From the NCBI RefSeq assembly GCF_003367195.1, contig NZ_QRGO01000004.1, forward strand, positions 1-21,469: 21,469 bases of DNA, read 5' to 3'. Positions 1 to 7,705 of the stretch are shown here, one piece after another. The notes beneath the pieces are model-generated. The model was not told the origin of the DNA and searched no databases. It was given only the letters and a program-made list of their open reading frames with translations. Position 1 is the first letter of the stretch. Each line of letters starts with the position of its first letter. Made by a program: the position numbers and the translations under genes. Source of the stretch: Undibacter mobilis. Its GTDB lineage: Bacteria > Pseudomonadota > Alphaproteobacteria > Rhizobiales > Xanthobacteraceae.

Positions 1-490
1 CGCCGAAGGCGAGCGCAGCCAGGGCCGGAATGATCGGCCGCATGTATTTGGGGTTGTCGATGACGTCGCCGAACGAGGACTCCATGCCCCACAGGCCGAG
101 CAGCACGTAGCGGTCGACGCCGTACTCACGCTCGAGCCGCGCCAGCAGCGCCGCGTGCTCCTTGGCCCGCTGCTTGCCCGTGGTAACGCGCCAGTCGGAG
201 CAGCGGCGGTTGATGTACTGCCACATCTCCTCGGTGAATTCGGGCTGGCGGCGCTGCAGTTCGTAGACCGCCGTGTCGGGCTTGATGTGACCCATCACGC
301 GGTCATAGGTCGCTTCCGACACGCCGCGCCGAACCGCCTGTTCACGGAAATGCGCCACCCATTTCTGGAACGCCGCCGATTGGGCGAAAGCGGTGCCGTG
401 GGTTGCGAGGGTGCCGGCCAGCGCCAGCGCGCCACCCATGAGGGTGCGGCGGTTGAGATGCAGGGGCGAAAAATCGTCGAATCGAGCCAT
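1..490 (-). CDS. Lytic murein transglycosylase (MltB-type), C-terminus outside the window
   Basis: The N-terminal 163 residues of an MltB-like lytic transglycosylase, an enzyme that cleaves the MurNAc-GlcNAc bond of peptidoglycan in the periplasm. The start is the ATG at 488-490. Residues 13-37 (twin arginine in NRRTLMGG, hydrophobic stretch, then AFAQS) form an export signal that could be Tat type. The mature part shows the family's FxxWVxxFREQAxxRGVS opening and an EYGVDRYVLLGLWGMESSFG segment, in which E137 is the expected catalytic glutamate. The rest of the catalytic domain and any peptidoglycan-binding domain lie to the left of the window. The family is clear. Whether it is soluble or a lipoprotein cannot be seen in full, but there is no lipobox. 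Confidence 0.88.
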   Translation of the reverse strand, partial: MARFDDFSPLHLNRRTLMGGALALAGTLATHGTAFAQSAAFQKWVAHFREQAVRRGVSEATYDRVMGHIKPDTAVYELQRRQPEFTEEMWQYINRRCSDWRVTTGKQRAKEHAALLARLEREYGVDRYVLLGLWGMESSFGDVIDNPKYMRPIIPALAALAFG

Positions 491-575
491 GGCGGCAGTC
501 TATAGGGCAGGACTGTCCGCACAATCGGCGTCGCAAAGCTCCGCCGCGGCACGTTCGCGCATTATCGCTGATGCG

Positions 576-610
576 AAAAAGCCTCCACAGCACGGGGCCG
601 TGGAGGCTTT
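576..610 (-). terminator. Rho-independent terminator of the small secreted protein gene
   Basis: A perfect 11-bp stem (aaagcctccac at 578-588 pairing with gtggaggcttt at 600-610) encloses an 11-nt loop. Read on the minus strand, the stem ends in a T-rich tract running into 576. It lies about 20 bp past the stop of the minus-strand gene that ends at 629. Confidence 0.85.
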
Positions 611-628
611 ATTCAACGGAACACGACG

Positions 629-919
629 TTACTTGACGGTTCCGGTCGCGCCCACGCCTGCAGCGCCGCTGCCGGTCGTGGTGCCTTGTTTTTTCTTGGC
701 GGCGGCATTGCCCGACGCATCAGCGCCGACATTGGCCTTGGTGCCGCCGACAGTGGCGCCGGCGCCGGTCGAGGTTCCGAGCGAACCGGAACCCTTGGTC
801 CCGGTGACGGCCGCGCCACCCGATGTTGATGTCCCGGCGTTAACGCCGACCTGGGCGAAAGCGGTCGCGGTGGTCAGCGCAAAGGCGCCGGCCAGCAGTG
901 CGGTGCTCAACTTCTTCAT
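629..919 (-). CDS. Small secreted Gly/Ala/Thr-rich repeat protein, function unknown
   Basis: A 96-residue protein with a textbook signal peptide (MKKLSTALLAGAFALTTATA, cleavage near AFA-QV). A strong AGGAGG Shine-Dalgarno precedes the ATG at 917-919. The mature chain is almost all Gly, Ala, Thr, Ser and Val in short imperfect repeats (GxGxxxGTSTGAGATVGGTKANVGA style), with a lone basic patch AAAKKKQ near residue 75. No Cys or catalytic motif is seen. Such low-complexity periplasmic proteins occur in Bradyrhizobium relatives but their role is unknown; a cell-envelope or adhesive role is only a guess. It is monocistronic, with its own terminator at 576-610. Real expression is supported by the ribosome binding site, signal peptide and terminator together. 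Confidence 0.75.
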   Translation of the reverse strand: MKKLSTALLAGAFALTTATAFAQVGVNAGTSTSGGAAVTGTKGSGSLGTSTGAGATVGGTKANVGADASGNAAAKKKQGTTTGSGAAGVGATGTVK

Positions 920-989
920 GGTTCCTCCTCGAATGAATTATTCACGGACGCGAAGGCGTCACGGTAATAACCACGGAAGGAGGCAGGCC

Positions 990-1011
990 GTTCCGTCTTG
1001 AATGACGGAAC
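990..1011 (-). terminator. Hairpin at the 3' end of the M23 peptidase gene
   Basis: An 8-bp perfect stem (gttccgtc 990-997 with gacggaac 1004-1011) and 6-nt loop start at the stop codon of the M23 gene on the minus strand. No clear T tract follows, so it may be a 3'-end stabilising hairpin rather than an intrinsic terminator. Confidence 0.4.
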
Positions 1012-2729
1012 TATTCGTCGGTCTCGGTGCGCGGCTTGCGCCGGTAACGGCGGATCTTCTTGCGCACCTTTTCGAGGATGGACTTGGCTTTCGGCTTCTC
1101 GGCCTGCGTCGCCGCGCCATTGGCCGGCGCGGTCTTGTCGGCAGCCACCAGCGACGGATTGAGGATCACCGGAGGCTTGGCCGGCACCGGTGGCAACGGG
1201 TCGCCTTCTTTCAGTTCGGTGCCGCGGCCGCGGATCATTTTCTCGTAGGACAGCACCAGCGACATATAGGGATTGACCCAGACCCAGCCGGATTTGGTCA
1301 CCACCTGCATGTTGAAATGCAGATGATAGGACGTGCCGCTCTCGTAGTCGCCCCAGGTTGCAACCTTGCCGATGATTTCGCCTTCGCTGACCTGTCGCCC
1401 GGTGAGCAGGCCCTCCGCATCCATGTAATCCGGGTTCATGTGCAGATAGCGCAAGCGCACGAACTCGTTGGCGTTGTTGAGCACCAGGTAGGCCGCGAGG
1501 TTGCCCTTGAGCCGCCAGATCAGGCCGTCGCGCGCCGCTGCGATGGTGTGGTGATAAGGTTCGCAGCGGTCCGAGCCTTCGTTGGTCATCACGCAATTGG
1601 ACGGGCGGATGTCCTGGCCCTGATGGCCGCGGCCGCCGGCGCACTGGCCGACCTGAAAGTCGCGATATTCGCAGAAGTTGTCGCGCCAAGGATAATTGAA
1701 GTTCACCGGGGCCGATTCATTGAAGGTCAGCGGCAGGCCGTTGACCTTGCAGCTATAGGGCGCGTCCTTGCGGCCGATGCGCCCGGTGTGGCCGGTGCGA
1801 TAGCAATCGCCCCATGGCATGAAGCTTTGCGACTTCACATAGGCCGGTGCATTGGCGATGGGAAAACGCATGATCGCATAGACGTGATAATCGGCGGTGC
1901 CGGGCTCTTTCTTGTAGCCGGAGCCGGGAATGAGATCGCCGGGCGCGTAATAGGTGAAGTCGGACTTCGCTTCCGGTCGCGTCAGGTCGAGCTTGGGCTC
2001 TTTGATCTTTTGCGGCGTGCCGCCGGCAATCTGCAGCCGCTTGAGAAACGCTTCGGCGATCGGGTCGGCTTCGCGGCACGACAGGAATTTCGACGACGGC
2101 CGCCGGTCGTAGCACTGGATCGACAGGATATAGGGAACGCCGTAACGCTCGAAGGCGTAGCGCACATGCGCTTCGTGCAGCAGGCGTTTGATGCCGGGAA
2201 ACTGCGCGACGAGGTCCTTGTCCTTCGGCGTGAACACTTCCTCGTGGCTGGGGCCGTCGAGATTGTAGGTGAAGGCCGCGCCGGTGAATTCGATCTCGAC
2301 CGGCTTCTTCTTGTAGCTGACCTTGAACGGTCCGCCGCCGATGTCGAGCAGATAGGTGCCGCTGTAACCGGCCGGCCCGGGCAGGAAATACTGTGTTGGA
2401 TGAAACGGACCGAAATACTTGTCGGAAGTCTTCGCCTCCGTCTTGTCGCCATCGGCCTTCAAGGCGGCAAGGTCGATCGGCAGCAGCACCGGCACGCTGC
2501 TCTTGGCGATGCCGGGCAGGCGCTTTTCGGTGATGGCGTTGAGTCGCGCGAATTGTTCGGCGGGCGTGCCGTCGCCCAAATCCTTGATCGTCTCCTTCAG
2601 CGCCGCTGCAGCGGCGGGCCAGTCCACCGGACTGATCGTGACCTTGGGCGCCAGCATTTCCGAGGCGGAAGCCATGCCGAGCGAGATCAAGGTCAGAAGC
2701 GCAGCGCCGACAAGAACCGGAGACTTCAA
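1011..2729 (-). CDS. Secreted M23 family metallopeptidase (LytM-type peptidoglycan hydrolase)
   Basis: A large exported protein (572 residues from this start) with a C-terminal M23/LytM zinc peptidase domain. M23 enzymes cut peptide cross-bridges of peptidoglycan. The zinc motifs are intact: H-x3-D in GHQGQD (about residues 369-373) and H-x-H in YHLHF (about 469-471), with the supporting RYLHM segment between them. The first 350 or so residues have no family I recognise and may be a targeting or inhibitory region. The C-terminus is Ala/Pro-rich, then strongly basic (KKIRRYRRKPR). I choose the TTG at 2727-2729: it gives a clean signal peptide (MKSPVLVGAALLTLISLG), follows AAGGGG, and leaves the hairpin at 2762-2782 noncoding. 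The frame stays open upstream to a TTG at 2786. It follows efp on the same strand with a gap of about 70 bp. Confidence 0.85.
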   Translation of the reverse strand: MKSPVLVGAALLTLISLGMASASEMLAPKVTISPVDWPAAAAALKETIKDLGDGTPAEQFARLNAITEKRLPGIAKSSVPVLLPIDLAALKADGDKTEAKTSDKYFGPFHPTQYFLPGPAGYSGTYLLDIGGGPFKVSYKKKPVEIEFTGAAFTYNLDGPSHEEVFTPKDKDLVAQFPGIKRLLHEAHVRYAFERYGVPYILSIQCYDRRPSSKFLSCREADPIAEAFLKRLQIAGGTPQKIKEPKLDLTRPEAKSDFTYYAPGDLIPGSGYKKEPGTADYHVYAIMRFPIANAPAYVKSQSFMPWGDCYRTGHTGRIGRKDAPYSCKVNGLPLTFNESAPVNFNYPWRDNFCEYRDFQVGQCAGGRGHQGQDIRPSNCVMTNEGSDRCEPYHHTIAAARDGLIWRLKGNLAAYLVLNNANEFVRLRYLHMNPDYMDAEGLLTGRQVSEGEIIGKVATWGDYESGTSYHLHFNMQVVTKSGWVWVNPYMSLVLSYEKMIRGRGTELKEGDPLPPVPAKPPVILNPSLVAADKTAPANGAATQAEKPKAKSILEKVRKKIRRYRRKPRTETDE

Positions 2730-2761
2730 GCCACGCCCCTTGATTTCTGCATGTGGAGCCG

Positions 2762-2782
2762 GGCGGGGCGCCACGCCCCGCC
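2762..2782 (-). other. GC-rich hairpin between efp and the M23 gene
   Basis: A 9-bp perfect stem (ggcggggcg 2762-2770 with cgccccgcc 2774-2782) has a 3-nt loop. No T tract follows, so it is not a classical terminator. It may process or partly attenuate an efp-M23 transcript, or stabilise the efp mRNA 3' end. Confidence 0.55.
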
Positions 2783-2797
2783 GCAACTCGTCAATGA

Positions 2798-3364
2798 TCA
2801 GTCCTTGGCACGCTCGACATAGGCGCCGTCGGCGGTCATCACCACGACGCGGGTGCCCGGCACGATGTGGGTCGGCACCATGGTTCGCACGCCGTTCGAC
2901 AGGATGGCGGGCTTGAACGAGCCCGACGCAGTCTGGCCCTTCACCACCGGCTCGGTCTCGGTGATTTCCAGCGTCACCTTCTGCGGGATTTCGATCGAGA
3001 TCGCGACGCCCTCGTGAATCGAGAGGTTCACCTTCATGCCTTCCTGCAGATAGGGCGCGGCATCGCCAACGACGTCGGCCTGCATCTGGACCTGCTCGTA
3101 GTTTTCATCGTTCATGAAATGGAAGCCCTCGGCGTCCTGATAGAGGTAGGAATACTCCACCTCTTCGACGTGGGCGCGCTCGACCGGGTCGGTGGTCTTG
3201 TAGCGCATCTGGGTCTTCACGCCGTCCGAAATCCGGCGCATATCGATCTGGGTGGTGGGCGTGCCCTTGCCGGGGTGGAAGCTTTCGGCATGCAGGACGA
3301 CGCAGAGCTTGCCGTCGAGATCGACGATATTGCCCTTACGGATTTGGCTGGCGATGACCTTCAC
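2798..3364 (-). CDS. efp: Translation elongation factor P
   Basis: Full-length EF-P (188 residues), the ribosome-bound factor that relieves stalling at polyproline stretches. The KOW-like N-terminal domain carries the loop [10 protein letters not shown], whose Lys33 corresponds to the lysine that EpmA modifies with (R)-beta-lysine. The two OB-fold domains follow, with typical Gx[40 protein letters not shown] and the C-terminal [12 protein letters not shown]. The start is GTG at 3362-3364, preceded by AAGGA at a good distance. It is divergent from epmA, with 115 bp between starts, which places the substrate beside its modifying enzymes. The identity is not in doubt. Confidence 0.98.
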   Translation of the reverse strand: MKVIASQIRKGNIVDLDGKLCVVLHAESFHPGKGTPTTQIDMRRISDGVKTQMRYKTTDPVERAHVEEVEYSYLYQDAEGFHFMNDENYEQVQMQADVVGDAAPYLQEGMKVNLSIHEGVAISIEIPQKVTLEITETEPVVKGQTASGSFKPAILSNGVRTMVPTHIVPGTRVVVMTADGAYVERAKD

Positions 3365-3441
3365 GATGACGATCCTTGAAAAAGAGACGGTCCCGGCAAA
3401 CGGGGCCGGATTCGGGGGGCACCATAGCGATCTTCCCGTCC

Positions 3442-3491
3442 ATTTCCAGCCTTTCCGGACCGGGGGCCGGGCTCTGTAAATGGCTGGAAAT
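3442..3491. promoter_or_regulatory. 10-bp inverted repeat overlapping the epmA start codon
   Basis: atttccagcc (3442-3451) and ggctggaaat (3482-3491) are perfect inverted copies 30 bp apart. The right copy includes the G of the epmA ATG (3480-3482) and its first codons. The spacer is GC-rich with ccgg motifs. It could be an operator in the efp/epmA divergent promoter region or an mRNA hairpin that hides the epmA start, which has no obvious Shine-Dalgarno. The function is inferred. Confidence 0.45.
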
Positions 3492-4538
3492 CAGCCCAAT
3501 TTCTGGTTGCCGGGGCGGCACGCAGCGCGCCGGCCTTATCTATTGGCCCGCGGGCAGGTGATGGCCGCGCTCCGGGCCTGGTTCGCCGGGGCCGGCTTTC
3601 TCGAGGTCGAAACCGCTGTCCTGCAGGTGTCCCCGGGCAACGAGACCCATCTGCACGCCTTTTCGACCGGCCTGATCGGGCCGGATACGGTGGTGCGGCC
3701 GCGGTATTTGCGGACCTCTCCGGAATTTGCCTGCAAGAAGCTGCTCGCCGCAGGCGAAACACGGATCGTCGATTTCGCCCGGGTGTTCCGCAACCGGGAG
3801 CGCGGCGCGCTGCACCACCCCGAATTCACGATGATCGAATGGTACCGCGCCAATGAGCCTTACGAGGCGCTGATGGACGATTGCGCCGCGCTCATCGCCG
3901 TGGCGGCCCGCGCCACTGGCAGGGCGCGCTTTGCCTATCGCGGGCGCGAGATCGACCCCTTCGCCGCACCGCAGCGGCTCACGGTGGCCGAGGCCTTTGC
4001 GCATTATGCCGGGATCGACCTGCTCGGCACGATCCATAAAGGCGAGGGCGATCGTGACCGTCTGGCGCGCGAAGCGGCGCAGGCCGGCATCGCCTATGGC
4101 AGCGACGACGACTGGGGCGACATCTTCAGCCGCATTCTGGTCGAGAAGATCGAGCCGCACCTCGGCAATGAACGGGCCACAATTCTTTATGAGTATCCTT
4201 TGCCGCAGGCGGCGCTGGCGCGGGCCAAACCTTCAACTGGATTGCCCGGAGGTGATAAAGTCGCCGAACGCTTCGAGATCTATGCCTGCGGCATCGAACT
4301 CGGCAATGCCTTCGCCGAACTGACCGATGCCGGCGAGCAGCGGCGGCGCTTCAATGCGGCGATGGACGAGAAGGAACGCATTCACGGCGAGCGTTACCCG
4401 ATCGACGAGGATTTTCTCGACGCGCTCGCCACCATGCCGCCGGCTTCCGGCATCGCACTGGGTTTCGAACGGCTGGCGATGCTGGCCGCCGGCGCCGAGC
4501 ATATCGAGCAGGTGATCTGGACACCCGTTCAGGAATAG
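3480..4538 (+). CDS. epmA: EF-P (R)-beta-lysine ligase EpmA (PoxA/GenX/YjeA)
   Basis: A 352-residue protein that matches the length and layout of EpmA, a class II lysyl-tRNA synthetase catalytic core without the tRNA anticodon-binding domain. It activates (R)-beta-lysine as an adenylate and joins it to the EF-P lysine. The class II motifs are visible: motif 1 region around [11 protein letters not shown], motif 2 [21 protein letters not shown], and motif 3 [12 protein letters not shown] near the C-terminus, plus the substrate segment [14 protein letters not shown]. The ATG at 3480 lacks a strong ribosome binding site and overlaps an inverted repeat. It is followed after 10 bp by epmB, so the two are very likely cotranscribed. 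Assignment over lysS rests on the short length and context. Confidence 0.95.
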   Translation: MAGNQPNFWLPGRHAARRPYLLARGQVMAALRAWFAGAGFLEVETAVLQVSPGNETHLHAFSTGLIGPDTVVRPRYLRTSPEFACKKLLAAGETRIVDFARVFRNRERGALHHPEFTMIEWYRANEPYEALMDDCAALIAVAARATGRARFAYRGREIDPFAAPQRLTVAEAFAHYAGIDLLGTIHKGEGDRDRLAREAAQAGIAYGSDDDWGDIFSRILVEKIEPHLGNERATILYEYPLPQAALARAKPSTGLPGGDKVAERFEIYACGIELGNAFAELTDAGEQRRRFNAAMDEKERIHGERYPIDEDFLDALATMPPASGIALGFERLAMLAAGAEHIEQVIWTPVQE

Positions 4539-4548
4539 ATTGATTGCC

Positions 4549-5592
4549 ATGAACAAACACATCAGGACTTTGCGCACGGCCGGCGAGATCGTTGACGAAG
4601 GTTTCGTCACGCCGGAAGAACGCGCCGTGTTGGAGAAAGTCGCCGCGCGCTACGCGGTGGCACTGCCGCCGGCGCTGGCCGCGCTGATCGACCGCGCCGA
4701 TCCCAACGATCCGATTGCGCGCCAGTTCGTGCCCGATGCGGCGGAACTGGAGACGCGCCCTGAGGAACTGGCCGATCCGATCGGGGACGATGCCCATTCG
4801 CCCGTCGAAAGCGTTGTGCATCGCTATCCCGATCGCGTGCTCCTCAAGCTCACCCATGTCTGCGCGGTCTATTGCCGCTTCTGTTTTCGCCGTGAAATGG
4901 TCGGTCCCGACAAGCCGAATGCGCTGTCGGCCGAGGCGCTGAAAGCCGCGCTCGATTACATCCGTGCCAATAGCGGCATCTGGGAAGTCATCCTCACCGG
5001 CGGCGATCCGCTCATCCTGTCGCCGCGCCGGCTGCGCGCGGTGATGCAGGAACTCGCCGCCATCGCGCATGTGAAGGTGGTGCGCATTCACACGCGCATG
5101 CCAATTGCCGAACCGTCACGCATCACGGCCGATCTAGTGCGCGCGCTCAAGCTCAAGGGCAAGGCGGTCTATGTCGCCGTTCACGTCAATCATGCTCGCG
5201 AACTGACCGTTGAGGCACGCGCCGCCTGCGCGCGGCTGGCCGATGCCGGACTGCCGCTGGTCGGCCAATCGGTGCTGCTCAAGGGCGTCAACGATACCGC
5301 CGACGCCATGCGAGACCTGATGCGCGCCTGCGTCGAGACCCGCATCAAGCCGTATTATCTGCATCACGGCGATCTGGCGCCCGGCACGGCGCATCTGCGC
5401 ACCGACATCGCCGCCGGGCAGGCGATCATGCGCGAACTGCGTGGCCGCGTCTCGGGGCTGTGTCAGCCGTCTTATGTGCTCGACATCCCGGGCGGCCACG
5501 GCAAATCGCCGATCGGGCCGAACTATCTCGGCGCGAACGAGGCGGGATACGAGGTGGAAGACTTCACCGGCCGGCGTCACGCCTACCGTTAG
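4549..5592 (+). CDS. epmB: EF-P-associated L-lysine 2,3-aminomutase EpmB (radical SAM)
   Basis: A 347-residue radical SAM, PLP-dependent aminomutase that converts L-lysine to beta-lysine, the substrate of EpmA. The [4Fe-4S] motif CxxxCxxC is at C105, C109 and C112 (CAVYCRFC). The SAM-contacting GGDPL is at 151-155, and the LDIPGGHGKSPI motif carries the PLP-binding lysine K319. The ATG at 4549 is preferred to the TTG at 4540, which would add three residues. It is 10 bp behind epmA and convergent with the next minus-strand gene. Catabolic KamA-type lysine aminomutases share these motifs; context and the shorter length favour EpmB. No epmC hydroxylase is present in the window. Confidence 0.94.
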   Translation: MNKHIRTLRTAGEIVDEGFVTPEERAVLEKVAARYAVALPPALAALIDRADPNDPIARQFVPDAAELETRPEELADPIGDDAHSPVESVVHRYPDRVLLKLTHVCAVYCRFCFRREMVGPDKPNALSAEALKAALDYIRANSGIWEVILTGGDPLILSPRRLRAVMQELAAIAHVKVVRIHTRMPIAEPSRITADLVRALKLKGKAVYVAVHVNHARELTVEARAACARLADAGLPLVGQSVLLKGVNDTADAMRDLMRACVETRIKPYYLHHGDLAPGTAHLRTDIAAGQAIMRELRGRVSGLCQPSYVLDIPGGHGKSPIGPNYLGANEAGYEVEDFTGRRHAYR

Positions 5593-5596
5593 CGTG

Positions 5597-5773
5597 TCAG
5601 TGACGGATCGAAATCAGGTCGATCAGGGCGGAGGCAACCGCAAGCGCGGCGAAGGCGACGAACACCGCGCTGATCAGCACGTTCCAGATGAACATGGCAT
5701 CGCGGCGCAGCGCATCGACGACGGTGCGCGACGACATCGCGCTTCTGGCGGCAACGCTCTTGCTGTTGATCAT
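5597..5773 (-). CDS. Small single-pass membrane protein, function unknown
   Basis: A 58-residue protein starting at the ATG at 5771-5773, with AGGAG about 10 nt upstream. A cationic N-terminus (KSVAARSAMSSRTVVDALRRD) leads into one hydrophobic helix at about residues 27-52 (FIWNVLISAVFVAFAALAVA) and a short SALIDLISIRH tail. It converges with epmB and stops only 5 bp beyond the epmB stop codon. The clear ribosome binding site and sensible membrane topology argue that it is real. No function can be assigned. Confidence 0.6.
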   Translation of the reverse strand: MINSKSVAARSAMSSRTVVDALRRDAMFIWNVLISAVFVAFAALAVASALIDLISIRH

Positions 5774-5962
5774 GGCTTCCGCTCCTGCTCGAAACACCAC
5801 GCTGGAAATCTAGTCGCGCGGCCGGGATTCCCTCCATAACTTCTGCGTTAAATTGCGACCGATTGGTGCCATTGGCCTGCATGGCAGACATGAGCGCACC
5901 GGGCCGCGCAAATTGACGCAGGCGACCCTGGCAGCGGCCGCTGCGTTCGATAGGTGTCACCG

Positions 5963-6373
5963 TCAGCCGGCTGGTCTGGTGCTCTTGCGTGTCTTCGGGT
6001 CGTAACGCCCGCCGCCGAGATGTCGGTGTCCCCATGCCATGATCTGGAGCAACACGGGCTCCAGCGACTTGCCCTTGTCGGTCAGGTGATAGGCATAGCG
6101 GACCGGTCTTTGCTGGTAAGCGACGCGTTGCACGAGGCCCCATTGAGCGAGGCGCTTGAGCCGTTCCGACAGGATGTTGGAGGGGATGTGCTCAGCGCTG
6201 TCCTGCAGCGCTTGGAACGTTTGCTTGCCGTGCCACATCAGGTCGCGGACGATCAGCAGGGTCCATTTGTCGCCGGCCAATTCGAGTGTGCGGGCGATCG
6301 AGCAGGACGAACGGAAGTCGTGGCTGGCCATTGCTTGTGGCATCTCCATCATTCGCCGCGGTCCTGTCGTCAT
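5963..6373 (-). CDS. HxlR family winged-helix transcriptional regulator
   Basis: A 136-residue HxlR-type regulator. The family signature runs from C24 (SSCSIARTLELAGDKWTLLIVRDLMWHGKQTFQAL) through the recognition region IPSNILSERLKRLAQWGLV and the wing VAYQQRPVRYAYHLTDKGKSL. HxlR proteins act as dimers on palindromic DNA, and some sense aldehydes, quinones or redox state through the N-terminal cysteine. It is divergent from an EamA exporter. The palindrome at 6429-6451 and a weaker copy at 6397-6419 lie between the two starts, which suggests autoregulation and control of the exporter. The ligand is unknown. Confidence 0.92.
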   Translation of the reverse strand: MTTGPRRMMEMPQAMASHDFRSSCSIARTLELAGDKWTLLIVRDLMWHGKQTFQALQDSAEHIPSNILSERLKRLAQWGLVQRVAYQQRPVRYAYHLTDKGKSLEPVLLQIMAWGHRHLGGGRYDPKTRKSTRPAG

Positions 6374-6396
6374 GCGGCTCCCGACTTTCTAGCAAA

Positions 6397-6419
6397 GTCA
6401 CTTGCAAAACGAAAGTGTG
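6397..6419. promoter_or_regulatory. Secondary, imperfect HxlR operator
   Basis: The half-site gtcacttgca at 6397-6406 is identical to that in the perfect palindrome downstream. After a 3-bp spacer the second half at 6410-6419 matches at 6 of 10 positions. Its centre is 32 bp from the centre of the main operator, about three helical turns. Confidence 0.6.
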
Positions 6420-6428
6420 CGGCCTAAC

Positions 6429-6451
6429 GTCACTTGCATAATGCAAGTGAC
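6429..6451. promoter_or_regulatory. Primary operator palindrome for the HxlR regulator
   Basis: The arms gtcacttgca (6429-6438) and tgcaagtgac (6442-6451) are perfect inverted repeats separated by taa. It sits 36 bp before the EamA exporter start and 56 bp before the hxlR-like start, where a repressor could cover both promoters. That this HxlR protein is the binder is inferred from position. Confidence 0.8.
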
Positions 6452-6486
6452 AAGCGGCCGGCCACGGCCCGGGCAGGGGGGCGCTC

Positions 6487-7416
6487 ATGAACAGGATCGT
6501 ACTGGCTCACATCGCGGCATTCGCCGCCGCCGTCAGTGCCGGCACCGCCGTTGTCGCCACGCGCTTCGTCATCGGCGAGACCGATCCGCTCTCGCTTGTT
6601 TTTTATCGTTACGTCATATCGGTCGGCTGCTTTGCGCCATTCCTTAAGGCGATCTGGCCGCGCGAACGCCTGAGCCTCGCCGACTATGCGCAGATTGCCG
6701 GCTTCGGCATTCTGTTCTTCGTGCTGTTTCCCTGGGCCTTCAATGCATCGCTGCACTATGTGCCGGCGGCGCGCGGCGCCATCGGGCTTGCCACCATTCC
6801 GATCCAGACCATGATCGTTGCCTTCATCTTCGGCAGGGAGCGTTTCACATCGGCCAAGGTGCTGGGTGTCGGCATGGCCTTTGCCGGCATCGTTGTTGCT
6901 TTCGGGACGGCGGCTTTCCAGCCCGGCCATGCGGGTTATCTGTTGGGCGACGGGCTAATGCTGCTGGGGGTCTTTTGCGCCGCGATCTATTCGGTCTTCA
7001 GCCGCGCGACGCTGATGCGCCACGGCCCGCTCTTCGTCACCGCGCTCGCCATGGCCTTCGCGGTGCTGGCGTTGTTGCCCGTTGTCGTCCTCACACATGG
7101 ACCGGCGTTGCCGGTCTTCAGCGCCAAAGGCTGGCTCGCAGTGGTTTTTCTCGGCACCGTTGCCGGCGCCGTTCAGTTTTCGCTCTTCATGTGGGCGTTA
7201 CGCTGGCTGCCGCCGACGACGACGGTCCTCTATCTGACGCTCAATCCAGTGGCGGCAATGGTGCTCGGCATCTTGTGGCTCGGCGAGCGATTGACGCCGG
7301 AAATGCTGGCGGGCTTCGGCCTGGTGCTGGCCGGCATTCTGGTCGGCGTCGGCGTGCTGCGAGCGCCCAAAAGGCAACGGGCCTCGGGAGGCCGCCCCGA
7401 TGCGGCAAAAACCTGA
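6487..7416 (+). CDS. EamA family (DMT superfamily) transporter
   Basis: A 309-residue inner-membrane protein with the two tandem EamA domains of the drug/metabolite transporter superfamily, about ten hydrophobic helices. The first repeat includes GTAVVATRFVIGETDPLSLVFYRY and the second includes VAGAVQFSLFMWALRWLPPTTTVLYLTLNPVAAMVLGILWLGERLTPEMLAGF, both typical of the family. Substrates in this group range from amino acids and nucleosides to drugs and cannot be told from sequence. The ATG at 6487 follows a purine-rich GGGCAGGGGGG. Divergence from an HxlR regulator with a shared operator suggests inducible efflux of a small toxic compound. Confidence 0.92.
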   Translation: MNRIVLAHIAAFAAAVSAGTAVVATRFVIGETDPLSLVFYRYVISVGCFAPFLKAIWPRERLSLADYAQIAGFGILFFVLFPWAFNASLHYVPAARGAIGLATIPIQTMIVAFIFGRERFTSAKVLGVGMAFAGIVVAFGTAAFQPGHAGYLLGDGLMLLGVFCAAIYSVFSRATLMRHGPLFVTALAMAFAVLALLPVVVLTHGPALPVFSAKGWLAVVFLGTVAGAVQFSLFMWALRWLPPTTTVLYLTLNPVAAMVLGILWLGERLTPEMLAGFGLVLAGILVGVGVLRAPKRQRASGGRPDAAKT

Positions 7417-7418
7417 CG

Positions 7419-7658
7419 TCAGACCTTGGCGCCCGACGCTTCCGTTTCCGGCACCGACGACGCATTGACCGAGAGCTTGACCACATCGCCTTCGACGGCG
7501 CCGACCAGCTTGCGGTCGATATAGTGATGATGGTCCTCGTGGCCGGCCGGGCTGTCCGTCCTGGTCAGCTTGATGCGGTCGCCTTCGACACGATCGACGG
7601 TGCCGACATGGGCGCCGTCCTTGCCGATGATTTTCATGTGTTCCTTGATCTCTGCCAT
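7419..7658 (-). CDS. DUF2171 domain protein
   Basis: A 79-residue soluble protein that opens MAEIKEHMKIIGKDGAHVGTVDRVEGDRIKLTR, the PRC-barrel-like DUF2171 pattern, followed by HHHYIDRKLVGAVEGDVVKLSVNA. The ATG at 7656-7658 is chosen because AGGAGG lies 6 nt upstream; the frame is open further but that part has no family resemblance. The family is common in Hyphomicrobiales and often sits near stress genes. No biochemical role is established. It ends 2 bp past the EamA stop in convergent orientation and lies 47 bp behind the next minus-strand gene upstream, with which it may be cotranscribed. Confidence 0.85.
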   Translation of the reverse strand: MAEIKEHMKIIGKDGAHVGTVDRVEGDRIKLTRTDSPAGHEDHHHYIDRKLVGAVEGDVVKLSVNASSVPETEASGAKV

Positions 7659-7705
7659 GCATGCCTCCTGTGCTCTTGCGATCAACGCGCGGCGCCGGCA
7701 AATGT

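Noticed and set aside
1002..2822. A 606-codon open frame on the plus strand
   Set aside because: It is antisense to the M23 peptidase, runs on into the efp end, and its translation is rich in Arg/Gly/His shadow-frame composition with no domain.
4351..5091. A 246-codon frame on the minus strand across epmA/epmB
   Set aside because: Overlaps two certain genes, with no start signal and no domain.
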